Under the pieces are notes generated by a model. That model searched no databases. It was not told the DNA's origin and saw only the letters and a list, made by a program, of their open reading frames with translations. The translations under genes and the position numbers were made by a program. From a virus, in IMG/VR virus record IMGVR_UViG_3300032296_003821, positions 30,995 through 94,994 of that record: a stretch of 64,000 nucleotides of DNA; one strand, 5' to 3'. Shown here piece by piece: positions 7,400 to 16,298 of this stretch. Position 1 is the stretch's first letter. Each line of letters starts with the position of its first letter.

Positions 7400-9000
7400 T
7401 GGAAGAAAAAAGTCTAAAACAAGTCGTCCGCGAGGAGTATATAAAGTGCGCCCAATCCCCGGCATATTTTATGAAAAAATACTGCCAGATCCAGCATCCA
7501 AAGCGTGGACGAATGCCTTTTAACCTTTATCCATTCCAAGAAAAAGTACTTACTCTATTCCAAGAGAACCCATACTCAATAGTACTTAAATCTCGCCAGT
7601 TAGGTATCTCAACATTAGCAGCAGGTTATTCACTGTGGATGATGATCTTCCATGAAGATAAAAACATCCTTTGTATTGCAACAAAACAGGAAACCGCTAA
7701 AAACATGGTTACTAAGGTAAAATTTATGTATGAAAGCTTACCTTCCTGGTTGAAATTTGCAAACAAACCTGACGAAGCAAATAAATTAACACTTCGACTG
7801 CCAAATGGATCTCAAATTAAAGCAGTTGGTGCATCAGCAGATGCAGGTCGATCAGAAGCCGTTTCATTGTTGATTATAGATGAGGCCGCCTTTATTCACA
7901 ATATTGGTGAGATTTGGGCCTCAGCTCAACAAACCTTAGCTACCGGTGGTGGATGTATTGCATTATCTACACCTTATGGTACAGGTAACTGGTTCCATCA
8001 AACGTGGGTTGCTGCTGAAATGGGTGACAATAGTTTCTTACCTATTAGATTACCTTGGGAAGTTCACCCTGAACGAGATCAATCATGGAGAGACCAACAA
8101 GATAAAGATTTAGGTATTCGAATGGCAGCACAAGAATGTGACTGTGATTTTACAACATCGGGTGATACAGTATTCACCCCTGAAGACATTACTTTTTACG
8201 AACAATTTCACGTGAAAGAACCTCTAGAAAAACGTGGTATTGATCAAAACCTATGGATTTGGGAACCAGCGGATTATTCGAGGAGTTATCTGATCGTAGC
8301 TGATGTAGCGCGTGGCGATGGCAAGGATTATTCGGCGTTTCACATCTTTGATGTCGAAACATTCACTCAGGTAGGTGAATATAAGGGCCAAATTAATACA
8401 AAAGATTATGGACATTTACTAGTAAGCATTGCAACAGAATACAACAATGCCTTATTAGCAGTCGAAAATCAAAGCGTAGGTTGGTCAACCGTACAAACCA
8501 TTTTAGACAGAGGTTATCAAAATTTCTATTACTCACCAAAAGGTGGAGCAAATAATGTAGATTCTTTCTTTGATCCCTACATGGACCATAGCAAAATGAC
8601 CCCAGGCTTTACAATGTCAAATACAACTCGTCCTATAGCAATTGGAAAATTCCAAGAAGCTGTTATGGATAAAGGAGTAGTTTTCCATTCAGCTCGCCTA
8701 TTAGAGGAAATGAAAGTATTTATATGGAGAAACGGTAGAGCAGAAGCACAAGCAGGATACAACGATGACCTAGTAATGGCATTTTGTATTGGTTGTTACT
8801 TACGTGAAACCGCATTTAAACTTAGAACAAGTAATATGGAAATGACTAAAAGTATGTTAAATGGTATTGGTAATTCCAAAACCGCATATGCTGGAGGTTA
8901 TTCCAATGGGCCTAGTTATGCTGATAAGTATAACAATAACCCATTTCAAATAGACAACCCTTACTCAAACGGCAAAGAAGACATTTCTTGGCTTTTATAA
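7399..9000 (+). CDS. gp17: Terminase large subunit (T4 gp17-like)
   Basis: 533 aa DNA-packaging motor. The N-terminal ATPase has a deviant Walker A (SRQLGIST, 65-72) and Walker B LLIIDE (157-162), followed by STPYGTGNWFH, the coupling motif region. The C-terminal RNase H-type nuclease begins with IVADVARGDGKDYSAF, giving catalytic Asp302. An Asp-rich NDDLVMAF segment (about 454) provides the later acidic ligand. The length is a little under T4 gp17 (610 aa). It cuts concatemeric DNA and pumps it into proheads through the portal, whose gene follows nine bases downstream. I see no small terminase in the window. Confidence 0.93.
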   Translation: MEEKSLKQVVREEYIKCAQSPAYFMKKYCQIQHPKRGRMPFNLYPFQEKVLTLFQENPYSIVLKSRQLGISTLAAGYSLWMMIFHEDKNILCIATKQETAKNMVTKVKFMYESLPSWLKFANKPDEANKLTLRLPNGSQIKAVGASADAGRSEAVSLLIIDEAAFIHNIGEIWASAQQTLATGGGCIALSTPYGTGNWFHQTWVAAEMGDNSFLPIRLPWEVHPERDQSWRDQQDKDLGIRMAAQECDCDFTTSGDTVFTPEDITFYEQFHVKEPLEKRGIDQNLWIWEPADYSRSYLIVADVARGDGKDYSAFHIFDVETFTQVGEYKGQINTKDYGHLLVSIATEYNNALLAVENQSVGWSTVQTILDRGYQNFYYSPKGGANNVDSFFDPYMDHSKMTPGFTMSNTTRPIAIGKFQEAVMDKGVVFHSARLLEEMKVFIWRNGRAEAQAGYNDDLVMAFCIGCYLRETAFKLRTSNMEMTKSMLNGIGNSKTAYAGGYSNGPSYADKYNNNPFQIDNPYSNGKEDISWLL

Positions 9001-9009
9001 AATAAAAAT

Positions 9010-10908
9010 ATGGCAGATACAGGATTATTTTCACGATTAAGACGATTATTTTCAACTGATGTTATTATCCGTAATGAAGGAGATAACCAATTGAAAGTAT
9101 TTGATATAAACAAGATCCAAGTTTCAGGTGAATATGAAACCAATGCGTTGGTAGATAGATTCAATCGTATCTATACTAACTCACACACCTCAATTTATGG
9201 ATATCAAAGCTCGTTTAATTACCAAACTCTACGCCCCACACTTTATTCCGAATATGATTCAATGGATACAGATGCTATCATTGCTTCTGCCCTAGATATC
9301 TTAGCGGATGAAAGTACATTGCGTAATGACATGGGTGAGGTATTACAAATTCGCTCATCTGATGAAGATGTACAAAAAATTCTATATAATCTATTTTACG
9401 ATGTATTGAATGTAGAATTTAACTTATGGCCTTGGATTCGTAACATGTTAAAATATGGTGATTTCTTCTTGAAACTAGAAATTGCTGAAAAGTTTGGTGT
9501 GTATAATGTAATCCCTTATAATGCATTCCATATTGAAAGACAAGATGGATATGATAAAGATCATCCAAATTCAGTACGTTTTCGTTTTGATCCAGATGGT
9601 ATTTCATCCCCTTCAGACTATGGTTACTACAACGTACCAAATTCAGGTAATCAAGCAAATGCTATTTTCTTTGACAACTATGAAATGGCACACTTCCGTT
9701 TATTAACGGATACTAACTTTTTACCTTATGGTAGATCGTATTTAGAGCCTGCTCGTAAATTGTTTAAACAATATATTATGATGGAAGATGCGATGTTAAT
9801 TCACCGTATTGTTCGCGCACCTGAAAAACGTATCTTCTACATCAATGTTGGAAACATTGCACCTGCTGAGGTAGAAAACTTCATGCAGAAAACAATTTCC
9901 AAAATGAAACGTACTCCTTATATTGACCAAAACACTGGTGATTATAACTTGAAGTACAATATGCAGAATCTACTTGAAGACTTCTATATCCCAGTACGTG
10001 GTAATGATCAAGCAACTAAAATTGATAATTTAGCAGGTTTACAATGGCAAGGTATTGAAGACGTTACCTACTTACGTGATAAATTATTTGCTGCCCTTAA
10101 GGTGCCTAAAGCATTTATGGGTTACGAAAAAGATTTGACTGGTAAAGCTACATTAGCTGCTGAAGATATTCGATTTGCACGTACAATTGAGCGTATTCAA
10201 CGTATTGTAGTATCTGAGTTGACTAAAATTGCTCTTGTTCACTTATATGCTCAAGGTTATCGTGACGAAAGCATGACAAACTTTGAATTGTCATTAACTA
10301 CACCTTCAATCATTTACGATCAAGAAAGAGTAGCATTAATGAAAGAAAAAGTTGATCTAGCTACTCAAATGATGGAAAATAAAATCCTTCCTACTGATTG
10401 GATTTATGAAAACTTATTCCATTTAAGTGAAGATCAATATGATGAATATAGAGATTTGCTTTTACAAGATGCTAAACGTAAATTCCGTATTGCACAAATT
10501 GAAAACGAAGGTAACGACCCACTTGAAACTGGAAAATCTTATGGTACACCACACGATCTAGCTTCTTTATATGGTAGAGGCAGATATGAAGCAACTAATG
10601 TACCTTTAGGGTATGATGAGGAAAAAGATTTAGGTCGCCCTGAGGAAAAAATTACAGATAAAAATACACAAGATAATGCGTTTGGAAAAGACAGACTTGG
10701 AACAGACGGCGTTAAAAAAGACGGAGACGAATCAGATTCAATTAGACCTCAATACAAAGGTGGCAGTCCATTAGCTCTTGAAACTAAAGGTAAACCAAAC
10801 CCTAACAAGAGAATGTTTAACGATATCAAAAATCAACACAAACAAATGATCTTTGAATCAGACATTAGGGGGAATTCACTATTAGATGAATCACAGATAC
10901 GAGAGTAA
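9010..10908 (+). CDS. gp20: Portal protein (T4 gp20-like)
   Basis: 632 aa. The segment YSEYDSMDTDAIIASALDILADEST (about 79-102) and the FMQKTISKMKR...YNLKYNMQNLLEDFYIPVRG block with LAGLQWQGIEDVTYLRDKLF are typical of T4-type portal subunits. The protein would form the dodecameric vertex that nucleates prohead assembly and carries DNA during packaging. The acidic/Gly-rich C-terminus (about 530-632) is likely flexible. It lies directly after the terminase gene as in T4 relatives, and a late promoter follows it. Confidence 0.93.
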   Translation: MADTGLFSRLRRLFSTDVIIRNEGDNQLKVFDINKIQVSGEYETNALVDRFNRIYTNSHTSIYGYQSSFNYQTLRPTLYSEYDSMDTDAIIASALDILADESTLRNDMGEVLQIRSSDEDVQKILYNLFYDVLNVEFNLWPWIRNMLKYGDFFLKLEIAEKFGVYNVIPYNAFHIERQDGYDKDHPNSVRFRFDPDGISSPSDYGYYNVPNSGNQANAIFFDNYEMAHFRLLTDTNFLPYGRSYLEPARKLFKQYIMMEDAMLIHRIVRAPEKRIFYINVGNIAPAEVENFMQKTISKMKRTPYIDQNTGDYNLKYNMQNLLEDFYIPVRGNDQATKIDNLAGLQWQGIEDVTYLRDKLFAALKVPKAFMGYEKDLTGKATLAAEDIRFARTIERIQRIVVSELTKIALVHLYAQGYRDESMTNFELSLTTPSIIYDQERVALMKEKVDLATQMMENKILPTDWIYENLFHLSEDQYDEYRDLLLQDAKRKFRIAQIENEGNDPLETGKSYGTPHDLASLYGRGRYEATNVPLGYDEEKDLGRPEEKITDKNTQDNAFGKDRLGTDGVKKDGDESDSIRPQYKGGSPLALETKGKPNPNKRMFNDIKNQHKQMIFESDIRGNSLLDESQIRE

Positions 10909-10919
10909 GGAAATTCTAT

Positions 10920-10929
10920 ATATTTATAA
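10920..10929 (+). promoter_or_regulatory. Late promoter motif ATATTTATAA
   Basis: ATATTTATAA followed by ATAAA, including an exact TATAAATA at 10925-10932. It sits in the 40-base gap between the portal gene and the ATG at 10949. Confidence 0.7.
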
Positions 10930-10948
10930 ATAAACAAATATTACCAGA

Positions 10949-11812
10949 ATGCAAGTTAAACATTCAAAGTATAAAAACACGGGTATCCTCTTTGAACTTT
11001 TGGTTCGCCAGATCACCACAGACACACTGGATGGAAAGGATTCTCCGGCTAAAGATATACTTAAAAAATATTTCGTTAAGTCGGAATTGGGTCGTGAGTA
11101 TAAGTTATATGAAACGTTACTTAAAAGAACATCATTAACTGAAGGTAAAGCAAACGTTGTAGTAGATACATTAATCGAATCTTCTAAAACATTAAATAGA
11201 GGAGCTATTAAACGTCAGAAATACAATCTGATCAGCGAGATCCAAAAATATTATGATTTAAACGAGTTTTTTAATCATAAGCTACCAAACTATAAAATGT
11301 TTGCTGCATTCTATACGTTGACTGAAATTGCAAACGCCCAACACACTGTTGACCCTGATCAAGCTATCAACAATAAAGTAACTATTTTAGAGCATTTAAC
11401 TGCTGCTAAAATTGAAGAAAATAAAGTACGTGATGAGGTAATGGGTGAATTTGAAAAAGCCGATAAAGACGTTCGTTTTTTAGCATATAAAATGGTATTA
11501 GAAAGCTTTAATACAAAATATAACGACCTACATCCACGTCAAAAAGAAATTCTTAAAGAATTTATTACTTCGGTTGACAATAAACCACGTTTAAAAGAAT
11601 TTTACACTGCCAAGGTAGTTGAAATTAAAGAAGAATTAGCTAAACTCAATGCTAAAACTAAAAACGAAGTAACCAAAATTAAAATCAACGAAATCATCAA
11701 CATTATCCAGATACCTGCTAAAACAGCTAAAATTACTGATAATGATTTAGTTGACTTGTTACAGTATTATGATTTAATCAACGAGTTAGAAACTGTAAAT
11801 GGAAAAAATTAA
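10949..11812 (+). CDS. Conserved head-region protein between portal and protease
   Basis: 287 aa, largely alpha-helical and charged (KNTGILFELLVRQITTDTLDG at the N-terminus; ELAKLNAKTKNEVTKIKINEI near the C-terminus). No catalytic motif or membrane segment is seen. Its position between portal and protease corresponds to that of the T4 prohead core genes 67 and 68. I recall similar proteins in marine T4-like phages at this place, without a known role. A prohead core or assembly function is inferred from position. It overlaps the next gene by 14 bases. Confidence 0.6.
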   Translation: MQVKHSKYKNTGILFELLVRQITTDTLDGKDSPAKDILKKYFVKSELGREYKLYETLLKRTSLTEGKANVVVDTLIESSKTLNRGAIKRQKYNLISEIQKYYDLNEFFNHKLPNYKMFAAFYTLTEIANAQHTVDPDQAINNKVTILEHLTAAKIEENKVRDEVMGEFEKADKDVRFLAYKMVLESFNTKYNDLHPRQKEILKEFITSVDNKPRLKEFYTAKVVEIKEELAKLNAKTKNEVTKIKINEIINIIQIPAKTAKITDNDLVDLLQYYDLINELETVNGKN

Positions 11813-12302
11813 AGAAATAATTCGCAAGAAACTAGCAGAAATGAGCGCTACCGGAATGGGTGGTGCTTCGTTTTCTCCTGGTCAAGGAATGAATTATGCT
11901 ACTCCAAAAGCATTTAAAAAAACAAAAAATATTAAAGAAGGTCCTGGAGCTAGTTTAGGAATGGGTCCAAGTGCTGGTTCCGAAGGTGTAAAAGATAATG
12001 CTTACGTAAAACAATTCAAATATAAACTAGTACCTAAGAAAATTAAAGGATCTGGTTTAGAAGTTAAGCAACTTTGGGAAGATGAAACATTAAACGAAAT
12101 GAATGACGTTCAAAAAAGACGCATTGCTTCGTTAGACGAGATTGAAAAATTAATGAACGAAATTCAACCACTTGTTTCAAACGCAAAAAATGAGACAATT
12201 GAATTATATGGTGGAAATGCTGGTTCATATGATATCAATAAACCAATCGAAATAGTTTTAAGCTATTTAAAAGAAATAAAACAACTCTTATCAGAAAAAT
12301 AA
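11799..12302 (+). CDS. Head-region protein with amphipathic leader helix
   Basis: 167 aa. It begins MEKIKEIIRKKLAEMSATGMGG, a short form of the recurring leader helix with an LAE tripeptide, followed by a Gly/Ser-rich linker with GGASFSPGQG and YATPKAF. A helical C-terminal half (about 95-167) ends in ...YLKEIKQLLSEK. The gene overlaps its upstream neighbour and its TAA shares a base with the next ATG. By position it is likely a prohead core or internal protein. The exact role is unknown. Confidence 0.6.
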   Translation: MEKIKEIIRKKLAEMSATGMGGASFSPGQGMNYATPKAFKKTKNIKEGPGASLGMGPSAGSEGVKDNAYVKQFKYKLVPKKIKGSGLEVKQLWEDETLNEMNDVQKRRIASLDEIEKLMNEIQPLVSNAKNETIELYGGNAGSYDINKPIEIVLSYLKEIKQLLSEK

Positions 12303-14149
12303 TGAAAAAGACATTACAAGATCAGTATTTGTTAATCAAAGAAGGTAAAGGACACGTTGGTGTTTTCCTTACAGAAGCAAAGCGTCAATTCCCAAATATC
12401 GTACGCAATGCTGCTACATTTGATGAAGCAGTAGCATCACTTAAGACCAAAAACATCATCTCAGAAAATGTAATTTCTGTAATGCCTGCTATGATGGATC
12501 GTCCTAAAAAAGAATCTTATGAAACTGCGTTTGAAGCATTCTTAGCTGAAGCAAAAAAGAAAAACGAAGACGAAAAAGTTAAAGCAGAAGAAAAAAAAGT
12601 TTCTAAACCTGTAGAAGAAGATCTTGCCCATAACTACGATAATTCAGATGATAAGAATCCTGACAATATGATCTTTGGTCAAATTATGATGGGTTATTAT
12701 GCTGAAATGAAAGATCCTAAAAATGCTAATAAGACGATGCAAGAACTTAAAGACATCGTATTTAAAAACTTAGAAAAAGACCCAATTTACTATACAAAAA
12801 ATGGTCAATTTGGTGTTAAAGATTTAGGATATGTAACTGAAGCACCTGGTTTGGGTGAGCCAAAAGAAGCTAAAGGTAAATACAAATCATCTGGATACGG
12901 TGACTTAAAAGAAGGTGTAGAAAAATTTAAGTCGGATGTTAAAGATGCTGTAACTAAAAAAAAAGATAGCAAATTTACTGATGAAGAAATTAAAGCTAAA
13001 CTAAAACAAAAACGTGAAGCTGAACTTAAGCGTAGAAAAGAAGCAGGTGAATCACTTGAAGAAATTGCATTGCGTGAAGTAGTTCAAAATATGATTTTTG
13101 AAGAATTGAATTCTGAAGAATTTGAAGATACTCTTTTTAGACTTGAACAACCACATTTAAGTGATAAAGAAGCTTTAACCACAATTCAAAAAATATATGC
13201 TCGTCACAGTCAAGGACTTAATTCAATTTCTCAAAATATAGAAGAAAGTGATGTTGATGAAGCATATCAATTGGTAAACATTAATCCTGTAAAAAGCGAT
13301 AAAGAAAGGGGTGAAAGAGAACCACAACCTTTCAAAATGTCTTATATTGATCCTTCAGTAGTAGATTCACTTACTAAAAACCAACACTTAAGAATCCTTA
13401 GAAGCCCATCTGACCCAGAAAACATTACACTCGCTATTCGTGCTAGATTGGTCCCAACATCTGCTAAAAATTTAGGAAAAACTACAGATAATTTAAATAA
13501 ACTTCCATTAGATATTCCATCAGATTTTAAAAACTTTTTAACTGATACAAACAATATTTCTGGAGAAAAACAACTTCCAACAAGAGAAGGTGTTGCTGAA
13601 TTGTATAAAGTACTTAGCAATGCTACTTTAAATAAAAATGGTAGTCTTGTATTGAAGGTTCCAAACCCAAATTACGAAAAATCACCTGAATCTTTAAAAG
13701 AAAGTGTTGAAAAGGATTTAGCAGATATCAACAAAGAAGCAGAACACGAAGTTCTACAAGCTAAATTAGACAAAATTGACGCTCTAATCGACCATAGACG
13801 TTCTAAACTTTCAAAACTTGACGAGGATGAGGATATGAAAGCCTTAACTGACAAGAAAAAAGTTAAAGAACTTGAAAAAGACATTAAAAAACTAGAGGTA
13901 GCTCGTAAAAAAGTTGAAAAAATGATGTCGAAATTTAAAGGTAAAAAAGCAGCCTCTAAAGAAGTAATTGACGAAATGGAAGATGAACCATCAACTGAAT
14001 ATCTAGAATATAAAGAAGATGCTGAAAATCGTTACGACGCTGGAGAAAGCATCGATTCAATCCTTGGCAACTATAACAATATCTCTCAAGATATGAAAGA
14101 TATGTTACGTAATGATCTAGAAGGTAAAATGGACGGAATGGATTATTAA
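12302..14149 (+). CDS. Large charged prohead-core/internal protein candidate
   Basis: 615 aa, rich in Lys and Glu with several coiled-coil stretches (about 70-110, 215-260 and 500-555). The N-terminus QYLLIKEGKGHVGVFLTEAKRQFP contains LTE, the tripeptide class at which T4 gp21 cuts, and a second helical segment (SLEEIALREVVQNMIFEELN) lies near 255-275. No enzyme motif is visible. Its place directly upstream of the protease and scaffold genes suggests a structural or scaffolding role in the prohead. The C-terminus is acidic (GKMDGMDY). Confidence 0.55.
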   Translation: MKKTLQDQYLLIKEGKGHVGVFLTEAKRQFPNIVRNAATFDEAVASLKTKNIISENVISVMPAMMDRPKKESYETAFEAFLAEAKKKNEDEKVKAEEKKVSKPVEEDLAHNYDNSDDKNPDNMIFGQIMMGYYAEMKDPKNANKTMQELKDIVFKNLEKDPIYYTKNGQFGVKDLGYVTEAPGLGEPKEAKGKYKSSGYGDLKEGVEKFKSDVKDAVTKKKDSKFTDEEIKAKLKQKREAELKRRKEAGESLEEIALREVVQNMIFEELNSEEFEDTLFRLEQPHLSDKEALTTIQKIYARHSQGLNSISQNIEESDVDEAYQLVNINPVKSDKERGEREPQPFKMSYIDPSVVDSLTKNQHLRILRSPSDPENITLAIRARLVPTSAKNLGKTTDNLNKLPLDIPSDFKNFLTDTNNISGEKQLPTREGVAELYKVLSNATLNKNGSLVLKVPNPNYEKSPESLKESVEKDLADINKEAEHEVLQAKLDKIDALIDHRRSKLSKLDEDEDMKALTDKKKVKELEKDIKKLEVARKKVEKMMSKFKGKKAASKEVIDEMEDEPSTEYLEYKEDAENRYDAGESIDSILGNYNNISQDMKDMLRNDLEGKMDGMDY

Positions 14150-14150
14150 T

Positions 14151-14783
14151 ATGAGCAAACAACTTTTAATAGAAACCAGACATTTTGATCCAAAACCAAT
14201 GAAATTGGTTGAGGGTATGAGCAAAAGCGGTAACGTTTTTGTTGAAGGGATATTGGCTACTGTAGAGGTAAAAAATGGAAATGGTCGCTATTACAAACGT
14301 GAATTGTGGGAACGCGAAATTGATAACTTTACACGCAAAATCCAAATGAAATCTACCGAAACGGTAGGTGAGTTGGATCATCCTGATTCGCAAGTAATCA
14401 ACCTTAAAAACGCATCTCATGCTATACGTGAAGTATGGTGGAGAGGGGATGAAATTTGGGGTAAAGTAGAAATATTCTCTGATATGGGTGATTTAGGCAC
14501 TACATCAGGTCGTATTGCAGGTGCATTAGTCAAAAATGGCTTAATCATTGGTATTTCTTCTCGTGGAATGGGTTCCCTAAAACAAATGGGTGAGGTAATG
14601 GAAGTACAAGACGACTTTGAATTACTTACTTGGGATTTAGTTTCCAACCCATCTAACCCAGATTCATGGATGAAAAATGGTGCTTTAAATGAATCAAGAT
14701 CAACATATTTGCATGATTACGCACGTACAAATTCAATAGTTACTGAAATATTATGTGCTAAAGGTACATGTCCGATATTTTAA
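14151..14783 (+). CDS. gp21: Prohead core protease (T4 gp21-like)
   Basis: 210 aa, near the T4 gp21 length. The fold signature is present: NGNGRYYKRELWEREI (about 42-57), GELDHPDS with candidate catalytic His77, and GISSRGMGS with candidate nucleophile Ser136/137. T4-type prohead proteases are serine proteases that degrade the scaffold and clip capsid and internal proteins after (L/I)xE. The many LxE/IxE leader peptides in this window are its predicted substrates. It is followed by an intrinsic terminator and then the scaffold gene. Confidence 0.9.
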   Translation: MSKQLLIETRHFDPKPMKLVEGMSKSGNVFVEGILATVEVKNGNGRYYKRELWEREIDNFTRKIQMKSTETVGELDHPDSQVINLKNASHAIREVWWRGDEIWGKVEIFSDMGDLGTTSGRIAGALVKNGLIIGISSRGMGSLKQMGEVMEVQDDFELLTWDLVSNPSNPDSWMKNGALNESRSTYLHDYARTNSIVTEILCAKGTCPIF

Positions 14784-14805
14784 AACATGCAAACCGGTGA
14801 AAATT

Positions 14806-14832
14806 AGCCCTCTTTTTGAGGGCTTTTTTTTT
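14806..14832 (+). terminator. Intrinsic terminator after the protease gene
   Basis: The perfect 7-bp stem AGCCCTC/GAGGGCT with a TTTTT loop is followed by a run of T to 14832. It lies 23 bases after the protease stop and isolates the scaffold-capsid pair from upstream transcription. Confidence 0.9.
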
Positions 14833-14875
14833 CTTTGCGACTTTGAGTATATCAACACATATATATAACTCGAAT

Positions 14876-14944
14876 ATGCCACCCCCCCTCACATCTTATG
14901 TGGCATCGATATAAAAAATTCTATTACGTTTCTTAATAAACGTA
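14876..14944 (+). promoter_or_regulatory. Two inverted repeats in the scaffold leader
   Basis: In the 188-base gap before the scaffold gene there are two perfect inverted repeats: ATGCCAC/GTGGCAT (14876-14906, 17-base loop containing a C run) and TACGTTT/AAACGTA (14925-14944, 6-base loop). Neither has a T run, so they are not typical terminators. No copy of the late motif occurs in this gap, though an AT-rich CATATATATAAC lies at about 14858. They could form mRNA structures that stabilise or tune scaffold and capsid expression. Confidence 0.4.
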
Positions 14945-14971
14945 TTTTCCCAACAAAATAATTTAGGAAAA

Positions 14972-16270
14972 ATGGCAACAAACAGAGACTTGCTCAAAGA
15001 AGCAATTGCTGATGCTAAAGCTGTTAAAGAAACCGCTATCGCAAACGCAAAAGCAGCTCTAGAAGAAGCCTTCACACCTCAATTGAAAACAATGTTCGCT
15101 GCAAAACTCCAAGAAATGGAAAAAGAAGAACTCGAAGAAGAAGGATTTGGTAAAGCCAATGCCGATTCAGACGAAGGATTCAGCCAAGGAATGGATGAAA
15201 AAGCATTAGACGAATATGCAGAACTACAACCAGATAGAGATATAGATGGTGATGGTGATGTAGATGCTCAAGATGCAGCAATGATGGAAATTGATTTGGA
15301 AGAGCTTTTACGCGAGCTAGAAGAAGAGGAAACAGCGGAAGGCCTTTACGAAGCCGAAGAAGAGGAAGAAGAATCTGAAGAAGAGGAAGAAGAATCTGAA
15401 GAAGGTGAAGACGAAGGTGAACCACTTGACCTCGAAGACATGACCGATGAGGATCTTAAATCAATGATTGAAGATGTTATCAAAGACATGATCGAAGCAG
15501 GCGAACTCGAAGCTGGCCACGAAGGTGGTGAAGAAGAGGAAGCTGAAGAAACAGGCATAGAAGACGAAGAAGAAGTCGACTTAGCAGAACTTTTAAGAGA
15601 AATTGAAGAAATGGAAGAAATGAAAGAACCAGTTGATGAACTTTTTGGTATTAAATCAAGAGCTGTCAGAGACTTTGAAAGAGCAAACCCAGGTTTACTC
15701 GACAAAGTTAAATCAGCTCAAGATGAAAAATCCAAAATTTCCATGATGAAAGATGCTATGGATAAATTTAGAGCAGATTACATCAGAGATACTAAAAGCC
15801 CAGGTGTAGCCAATGCCGCAGTAGCTAGAGTGTGGGAATATGTAGGAGTTGAACCTGCTACTATTCCATCATCATCAGGAGATACAGCAGCAGGAATGTT
15901 AGGCCAAAGAGAATCTATGGAACCTGAATTGGCTGAAGCATTGAAAACTATTGAAGCTCTTAAGTCTGAATTGAACGAAATCAATTTGTTAAATGCTAAA
16001 TTGCTTTATACAAATAAAATCTTCAAAGCTAAAAACTTAAACGAAAACCAAAAAGTGAAAGTGTTGAGTTCTTTTGACAAAGCAACAACTGTAGGTGAAG
16101 TTAAGATGGTATTTGAAACTTTAAATGAGGGAATCAAAGTTTCTAAAAATACAATCAAAGAAAACCTAGGTAGTGCTTCAAAAGCAATGGTAACACCTAA
16201 CGCTAAAAAACCAATCGTAGAGTCAAACGATGCATTCTTACGTATGCAAAAATTGGCAGGATTACTTTAA
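14972..16270 (+). CDS. gp22: Prohead scaffold protein (T4 gp22-like) with EF-hand-type loop
   Basis: 432 aa, very acidic. The helical N-terminus (NRDLLKEAIADAKAVKE) and a helical C-terminal half from about residue 310 suit a prohead scaffold. Residues 90-101 (DIDGDGDVDAQD) have Asp at positions 1, 3, 5, 7, 9 and 12 with Gly at 6, an EF-hand/dockerin-like calcium loop. Glu-rich tracts cover about 110-210. The C-terminus ends LRMQKLAGLL, a motif repeated near the N-terminus of the 3149-3877 product. Position between protease and capsid genes supports the call. Its many LxE/IxE sites fit breakdown by the protease during maturation. Confidence 0.85.
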   Translation: MATNRDLLKEAIADAKAVKETAIANAKAALEEAFTPQLKTMFAAKLQEMEKEELEEEGFGKANADSDEGFSQGMDEKALDEYAELQPDRDIDGDGDVDAQDAAMMEIDLEELLRELEEEETAEGLYEAEEEEEESEEEEEESEEGEDEGEPLDLEDMTDEDLKSMIEDVIKDMIEAGELEAGHEGGEEEEAEETGIEDEEEVDLAELLREIEEMEEMKEPVDELFGIKSRAVRDFERANPGLLDKVKSAQDEKSKISMMKDAMDKFRADYIRDTKSPGVANAAVARVWEYVGVEPATIPSSSGDTAAGMLGQRESMEPELAEALKTIEALKSELNEINLLNAKLLYTNKIFKAKNLNENQKVKVLSSFDKATTVGEVKMVFETLNEGIKVSKNTIKENLGSASKAMVTPNAKKPIVESNDAFLRMQKLAGLL

Positions 16271-16298
16271 TTAATTTAATAAAAAACAAAAACAGAAA

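Noticed and set aside
15346-15705. Minus-strand 119 aa Ser-rich open frame opposite the scaffold acidic tract
   Set aside because: It mirrors the GAA/GAG run of the Glu-rich + strand gene; low-complexity shadow with no support.
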